A DNA stretch of 64,000 nucleotides from contig SUTF01000008.1 in assembly GCA_015063005.1 (NCBI GenBank), positions 98,882 through 162,881 of the forward strand, written 5' to 3'. A program made the position numbers and the translations under genes. The stretch's first letter is position 1. Each line of letters opens with the position of its first letter. The notes below the pieces were generated by a model. That model saw only the letters and a list, made by a program, of their open reading frames with translations. It was not told the origin of the DNA and did no database searches. This document shows, one piece after another, positions 62,101 through 64,000 of this stretch. Source of the DNA: Methanobrevibacter millerae (GTDB taxonomy: Archaea; Methanobacteriota; Methanobacteria; Methanobacteriales; Methanobacteriaceae).

Positions 62101-64000
62101 TTCAACTGATACTGAAGTAGTATTTACCATTACAGTATAAGTATCATCTATCGGAGATTCTACAATGACATTAACTTCTCCAGGATATACAACATCCTCA
62201 ACAGACACAGAAACAGTTGCACTACCTTTATTTACAGTTAAAGTTGTAGAATTACTGTTATTAGGATATTCTTTGGAAATAACAGTCCCATTATATTCAT
62301 CAGCAGGTAAAAGGTCAACAGTAAATTCCTTGCTGTCACCAGTCACATTAACCTCATAATCCTTATCGCCAACAGTTACAATATAAATTCCTTTTTCACT
62401 TGCATAAACGGTTCCAGTTGCATTATTAGGATAGACCGTATCCTGCATTACAACTTTAATAATATCTAAAATTGTTTCTTCTTCAGTTACATAGAATGAA
62501 ATGACATTACTTTCACTAGCCAATAATCCTTTAGTATTTCCTGCATATGAAACTGTGAAGTTGTACCATCCTTCAGAGGAAACAGGAATTATGGCATTTG
62601 CAAGACCGTTTTCATTTAATTTTAATGTTCCTAATTCATGAGATCCGCTTTCAGTGACTTGGTAAAGAGTTACATAATCCTGAACACCTTCAGTTACAAA
62701 GTAGTTGGAAATTGAATCTCCCAATTCGATTGAAGACAAGTTGATTAAAATACTTAAATTACCAATGAACTTGTTTACAATACCTGTTGCACCAGTATCA
62801 TAATCTGAAATAGTCAAATTAGTTTCATGTTTCTCAGCTTGGCTTACTTCATAAGTTAATACATTACTCCAATAGTTTTCAGTTGATGAATAAAGTACAC
62901 TAATCGTATGTAAGCCTGGTTTATCGAAGCTTATTTTATTATTATACAAATAGATATAATATGATTGTCCGCTTCCATAAGCAGGACCTGAATATAACTC
63001 ATCATCAACATAAATTGATAATGTAGCGAAATTATTGTAAATTGATGAATCTATTGCATAATAAATGCTTGATATTACATATTCATCATCACAAGTTATT
63101 TTGTCTTGTCCTTGTGAGTGTTGATTATCCCAAATTATTACTAATTTCTTTTCTTCTAAAACGTTGAATTCGACTTCCTTATTTACATCAGAGTAATTTT
63201 CATTAGTCCATGACAAGGTAGCTTTATATGAACCAACAGCCAAAGCAACATCCTTAGATGCAGAACCAGTGCTATCGACTGTAATTTTGACTTCAGTATT
63301 TGCGGTATCATTTAAAACAACAACATAATCACCAGCAACCGCATTTCTAATAGATACAGTCACTTTATCAGGCAAAGTAGTCTCAGAAGCAATATCTAAT
63401 TCAGCATTATTAGTTCCTTTAGAAACTACAAATGCAGCATCAGTTACACTCAACTCATAATTATCTCCATCAGGATTAGACACTGTAGATGCCTTATAAG
63501 AACTAGCAGCCAACTTAACAGATTTAGAACCGCTTCCTGAACTAACAGTTACTGTAACTTTAGTTTTTGCAGTATCATTTAAAACAACAACATAATCGCC
63601 GTCAACATCAGCAGCAACATTAATTGTAACTTCACCAGGATAAGTAGCACCACTGGAAGAAATAACTACAGCATTAACATCCTTAACAACCTTAAATGTA
63701 GTTTCATCATTCACATCAGAGTAATTGTCATTAGTCCAGGACAAAGTAGCCTTATAAGAACCAGCAGGAACAGCAACATCCTTAGATGCAGAACCAGTGC
63801 TATCGACAGTTATTTTGACTTCAGTATTTGCGGTATCATTTAAAACAACAACATAATCACCAGCAACCGCATTTCTAATAGATACAGTCACTTTATCAGG
63901 CAAAGTAGTCTCAGAAGCAATATCTAATTCAGCATTATTAGTTCCTTTAGAAACTACAAATGCAGCATCAGTTACACTCAACTCATAATTATCCCCATCA
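53128..64000 (-). CDS. Giant adhesin-like protein, C-terminal 3.6 thousand residues (5' end outside the window)
   Basis: The frame is open to the right edge of the window, so start and signal peptide are not visible. At least 3620 residues are present. It is a chain of many Ig-like beta domains of about 80-90 residues (typical core YPGEVNVIVE or SAINYTESAEIIYSLPEG), with larger modules carrying WYN(F/V)(S/T)V.Y.GN at their ends. Whole modules are duplicated (see the repeat entries). The C-terminal 380 residues are four Ig-like repeats with FNI(N/H)GV.Y and LNINL..G.YIIT, shared with the other ALPs. There is no C-terminal hydrophobic anchor. Asn-x-Ser/Thr sites are frequent and cysteine is rare. 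A role as a long surface stalk or adhesin is inferred. Confidence 0.92.
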   Translation of the reverse strand, partial: DGDNYELSVTDAAFVVSKGTNNAELDIASETTLPDKVTVSIRNAVAGDYVVVLNDTANTEVKITVDSTGSASKDVAVPAGSYKATLSWTNDNYSDVNDETTFKVVKDVNAVVISSSGATYPGEVTINVAADVDGDYVVVLNDTAKTKVTVTVSSGSGSKSVKLAASSYKASTVSNPDGDNYELSVTDAAFVVSKGTNNAELDIASETTLPDKVTVSIRNAVAGDYVVVLNDTANTEVKITVDSTGSASKDVALAVGSYKATLSWTNENYSDVNKEVEFNVLEEKKLVIIWDNQHSQGQDKITCDDEYVISSIYYAIDSSIYNNFATLSIYVDDELYSGPAYGSGQSYYIYLYNNKISFDKPGLHTISVLYSSTENYWSNVLTYEVSQAEKHETNLTISDYDTGATGIVNKFIGNLSILINLSSIELGDSISNYFVTEGVQDYVTLYQVTESGSHELGTLKLNENGLANAIIPVSSEGWYNFTVSYAGNTKGLLASESNVISFYVTEEETILDIIKVVMQDTVYPNNATGTVYASEKGIYIVTVGDKDYEVNVTGDSKEFTVDLLPADEYNGTVISKEYPNNSNSTTLTVNKGSATVSVSVEDVVYPGEVNVIVESPIDDTYTVMVNTTSVSVEVKNGRGNKTIKLDAGSYNANVAYDNANYDLTINNDDFTVNQGEIELKIDIHNVNPSVNVTGTVYASVDGNYNVTIGNNKAISVAVNGGSGTFDAGKFIIGEYDATVEFAGNTNYKANSNDTSFEVSLDVTEFTVDASPSAINYTESAEIIYSLPEGVTGTIEFTYNNKTEKINVGEKLILNDLDAGNYTIMAKYSGNSPNATAQTTLTVNPIKKTAKVTVNDVTYPSEATVIVEADVDGLYTVDINGNKVSVNVVGGKGNATITLSAGDYDTSSSFGDSNYDVDITEAEFSVGKAANNAELVIASETELPEKVVVSVSNAAPGKYTVSFNDSSIASVELTVGDSGSASKEVAVPAGQYKATLSYSDDNYADVNKDVTFKVLEKQEEEQSSDVFKIRDSAYPSQSVIMFDDQGVALIQYRLDVTNFNGLITIYCNDVEVWNSSATTIVDGGQFTSIGGQFSLSPGTWKFYAKYTSEGFSVFSPAYDETSNSITYVVSGEPVVAHETNIRIYEDITEKTGIIERTPGNLTVIVKLSCDDVDNISEYLTYDSQGNVLDEFTATLIYPDGSEASGSAKLDKNGMSYITIPATSEGWYNVSVSYKGNIKGLQASESNVISFHVTEEETILDIIKVVMQDTVYPNNATGIVYASEKGIYIVTVGDKDYEVNVTGDSKEFTVDLLPADEYNGTVISKEYPNNSNSTTLTVNKGSATVSVSVEDVVYPGEVNVIVESPIDDTYTVMVNTTSVSVEVKNGRGNKTIKLDAGSYNANVVYDNANYDLTINNDDFTVNQGEITLKVDIHNVNPSVNVTGTVYASVDGTYKVTVGGNAPMDVIVKGGSGAFDAGKFAIGNYSATVEFAGNANYKANSNDTSFEVSLDVTEFTVEASPSAINYTESAEIIYSLPEGVTGIIEFTYNNKTEKINVGEKLILDDLDAGTYTIIAKYSGNSPSATAQTTLTVNPIKKTAKVIVDDVTYPQIVTVNVEADVDGVYTVDINGNKVSVNVVGGKGSATINLSVGDYDTSSSFGDANYDMAITEAEFSVAKAANNAELVIASETELPEKVVVSVSNAAPGKYTVSFNDSSIASVELTVGDSGSASKEVAVPAGQYKATLSYSDDNYADVNKDVTFKVLEKQEEEQSSDVFKIRDSAYPSQSVIMFDDQGVALIQYRLDVTNFNGLITIYCNDVEVWNSSATTIVDGGQFTSIGGQFSLSPGTWKFYAKYTSEGFSVFSPAYDETSNSITYVVSGEPVVAHETNIRIYEDITEKTGIIERTPGNLTVIVKLSCDDVDNISEYLTYDSQGNVLDEFTATLIYPDGSKASGSAKLDKNGMSYITIPATVEGWYNVSVSYKGNIKGLQASESNVISFHVTEKIVTLDEIRVEIDDSTYPNVSKGTVYASEDGIYIVTVGDKDYAVSVSNGNGEFSLDVLDVGSYNATVTSKSYPNNSNKTTFEITQGILDDLRIEVQDTNPSVNVTGIVYAGIDGTYKVTVGGNAPMDVIVKGGSGAFDAGKFAIGNYSATVEFAGNANYKANSNDTSFEVSLDVTEFTVEASPSAINYTESAEIIYSLPEGVTGIIEFTYNNKTEKINVGEKLILDDLDAGTYTIIAKYSGNSPSATAQTTLTVNPIKKTAKVIVDDVTYLQIVTVSVEADVDGVYTVDINGNKVSVNVVGGKGNNTVNLPAGDYKTKTTFDNANYDLTISEDEFKVSPEVSSSVIQIRDKNYPNNATIYLKTGDLAVIEYILNDTSSFSYFGKIELYMNDVYTGKSISMTEIVHGSYSYFIDFTATEANTYTVNVIYSYEMMSSDTQTSNTITYVFAGSGEDNVTDDTYETGLSLVDVYNSGEVIRLNVGDNMSIAAVLSSDALGNSISNYVGSDETIKLYAYNEDTGEFDIFMGSLPVNFVSTESRKGLTAVINEPGWYNFTAVYEGNAKLNGSTSNVLAYYFAAEENTTDDNVTDDNLTDSSISIDVSPVSVVVGEDVVVDYNLTDGASGTITFFDGSDVLGTVNVGEKFVVNNLTEGIHSIYAQYNGDDKFNVSSSNIVSVEVKSKGNESGDNETYATELSLIDVYNSGSIIRLNVGDNMSIAAVLSSDSLGDKISENVGSDEVISLYAYNEESGKFDILIGKLPINFNSDDLKRGLTAIINEPGWYNFTAVYEGNAKLNGSTSNVLAYYFAAEENTTDDNVTDDNLTDSSISIDVSPVSVVVGEDVVVDYNLTDGASGTITFFDGSDVLGTVNVGDKFVVNNLTEGFHFITATYNGDDKFNVSSSNVVAIEVKSKGNESDENVTDKTVPEMNVTAPESIVDGENATVVVSLPEDASGTVSVGDVTVPVVNGTAVVSVPGLAVGNNTLPVVYSGDDKYNPAETNVTVSVNPKEEPVPSKENATMDISADPITEGENATVVVSLPEDASGTVSVGDVTVPVVNGTAVVSVPGLAVGNNTLPVVYSGDDKYNPAETNVTVSVNPKEEPVPSKENATMDISADPITEGENATVVVSLPEDASGTVSVGDVTVPVVNGTAVVSVPGLAVGNNTLPVVYSGDDKYESATSNVTVCVAPKDEPVPSKENATVDINADDITEGENATIEVTLPEDATGNVTAVVDGKNYTAPVKDGKATLNIPGLSAGNYTVPVTYSGDDKYNPVTKDVAVAVDEDVYEIVSAPDVVKYFKGPERFVVNVSDSKGNPIANKSVSITINGVTYNRTTGEDGIASIALGLPSGEYNVTVAVGNDTINSKVTVLTTVNGTDVVKVFRNGTQYYATFRDSEGNYLKEGTTVRFNIHGVMYDRQVGENGLARLNINLEAGDYIITAINPETDEMSSNNITVISRLIENRDITKYYRNATQYTVKVIGDDGNPVGAGENVIFNIHGVFYTRQTNESGIVKLNINLESGDYIITAEYKECRVSNDIHVLPVLTASDLTKTYGTSDQFVATLLDGQGNPYSEQRVQFNINGVFYYRYTDSEGHAKLNINLMPGEYIITSSYNGCNIANTVKVNA
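54400..55220 (-). repeat. Three tandem 273-base (91-residue) repeats in the giant ALP
   Basis: The same DNA returns with a 273-base period (for example 54720 and 54993), coding for EGENATVVVSLPEDASGTVS through VVYSGDDKYNPAETNVTV. The central units are almost base-identical. The outermost unit at each side has begun to diverge. Confidence 0.85.
55261..56640 (-). repeat. Two tandem 690-base (230-residue) repeats in the giant ALP
   Basis: Units at 55261-55950 and 55951-56640 match at an offset of exactly 690 bases, with long base-identical stretches in the middle (about 55382-55630 against 56072-56320). Each codes for an Ig-like domain (VSPVSVVVGEDVVVDYNLTD) plus a module ending GWYNFTAVYEGNAKLNGST. 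Confidence 0.85.
57030..62510 (-). repeat. Three large tandem modules (about 2.0-2.24 kb) in the giant ALP
   Basis: Blocks recur at an offset of 2241 bases (58003-59150 against about 60244-61391, and 59730-60240 against 61971-62481). A further recurrence is at 1995 bases (57060-57710 against 59055-59705). The difference of 246 bases is one 82-residue domain present in two copies and missing from the third. Both offsets are multiples of three, so the frame is kept. Identity in the core about 58150-58980 is essentially complete by eye. Confidence 0.85.
63300..64000 (-). repeat. 528-base (176-residue) repeat at the right edge
   Basis: Sequence at 63425 onward recurs at 63953 onward (offset 528), coding for TDAAFVVSKGTNNAELDIAS and following residues. 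The array continues past the window edge, so the copy number is unknown. Confidence 0.75.

Noticed and set aside
59924..62359. Two identical 64-residue antisense reading frames (59924-60118 and 62165-62359)
   Set aside because: They are shadows of the base-identical repeats inside the giant ALP gene, with no ribosome binding site or promoter of their own.

Overview
The window looks like a chromosome segment from a gut or rumen methanogen of the Methanobacteriales, most likely a Methanobrevibacter-like archaeon. Grounds: low G+C DNA; archaeal replication and repair proteins (small and large clamp loader subunits, Hef, archaeal RecJ-like DHH protein, archaeal LeuRS, ribosomal protein S15 with the archaeal N-terminus); two Mur-type ligases of the kind that builds pseudomurein; very large secreted adhesin-like proteins (ALPs); TATA-box promoters, and GGTGA or GGAGG ribosome binding sites. 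The genus is an inference; no rRNA or tRNA gene is present to confirm it.

Layout. 1-6.3 kb: the 3' end of an unrecognised gene with a small membrane protein, an ArsA/Get3-type ATPase behind a 29-base palindrome, a decayed IS630-type insertion sequence, and a glycosyltransferase plus nucleotidyltransferase-cupin pair. 6.3-12.1 kb: a non-coding block with stacked palindromes resembling IS200/IS605 ends, a FtsX-type permease, a composite pseudogene (transposase remnant joined to an ALP C-terminus), a 49-residue Cys protein and an NTF2-like protein. 12.2-30.8 kb: mostly housekeeping genes in short tight operons (nadE-leuS, htpX-trmI, rfcS-rfcL, aroE plus an unknown gene, hisS-hisI-PIN/ATPase/KH-TIM barrel), interrupted by a papain-domain ALP and small membrane proteins. 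30.8-47.4 kb: a 1954-residue beta-helix ALP, the Hef helicase-nuclease, twin small secreted proteins, two Mur ligases, a second papain-domain ALP and a third small secreted protein. 47.5-53.1 kb: an SPFH/zinc-ribbon protein with a zinc-ribbon/TPR partner, then rdgB-rpsO-recJ-acnX. 53.1-64.0 kb: the C-terminal 3.6 thousand residues of a giant ALP whose start lies beyond the right edge.

How it fits together. Housekeeping functions sit beside a heavy investment in the cell surface. Five ALP genes or remnants end in the same array of Ig-like repeats with no transmembrane anchor, and the four intact ones share a stop-codon-overlapping terminator hairpin. The two Mur ligases would make the peptide part of the pseudomurein wall to which such proteins may attach. 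Two ALPs carry an apparently intact papain-type Cys-His-Asn triad and could process peptides or other surface proteins. Repeat-driven change is visible throughout: near-identical kilobase-scale tandem duplications in the giant ALP, a 213-base identical segment in the twin secreted genes, and the transposase/ALP fusion.
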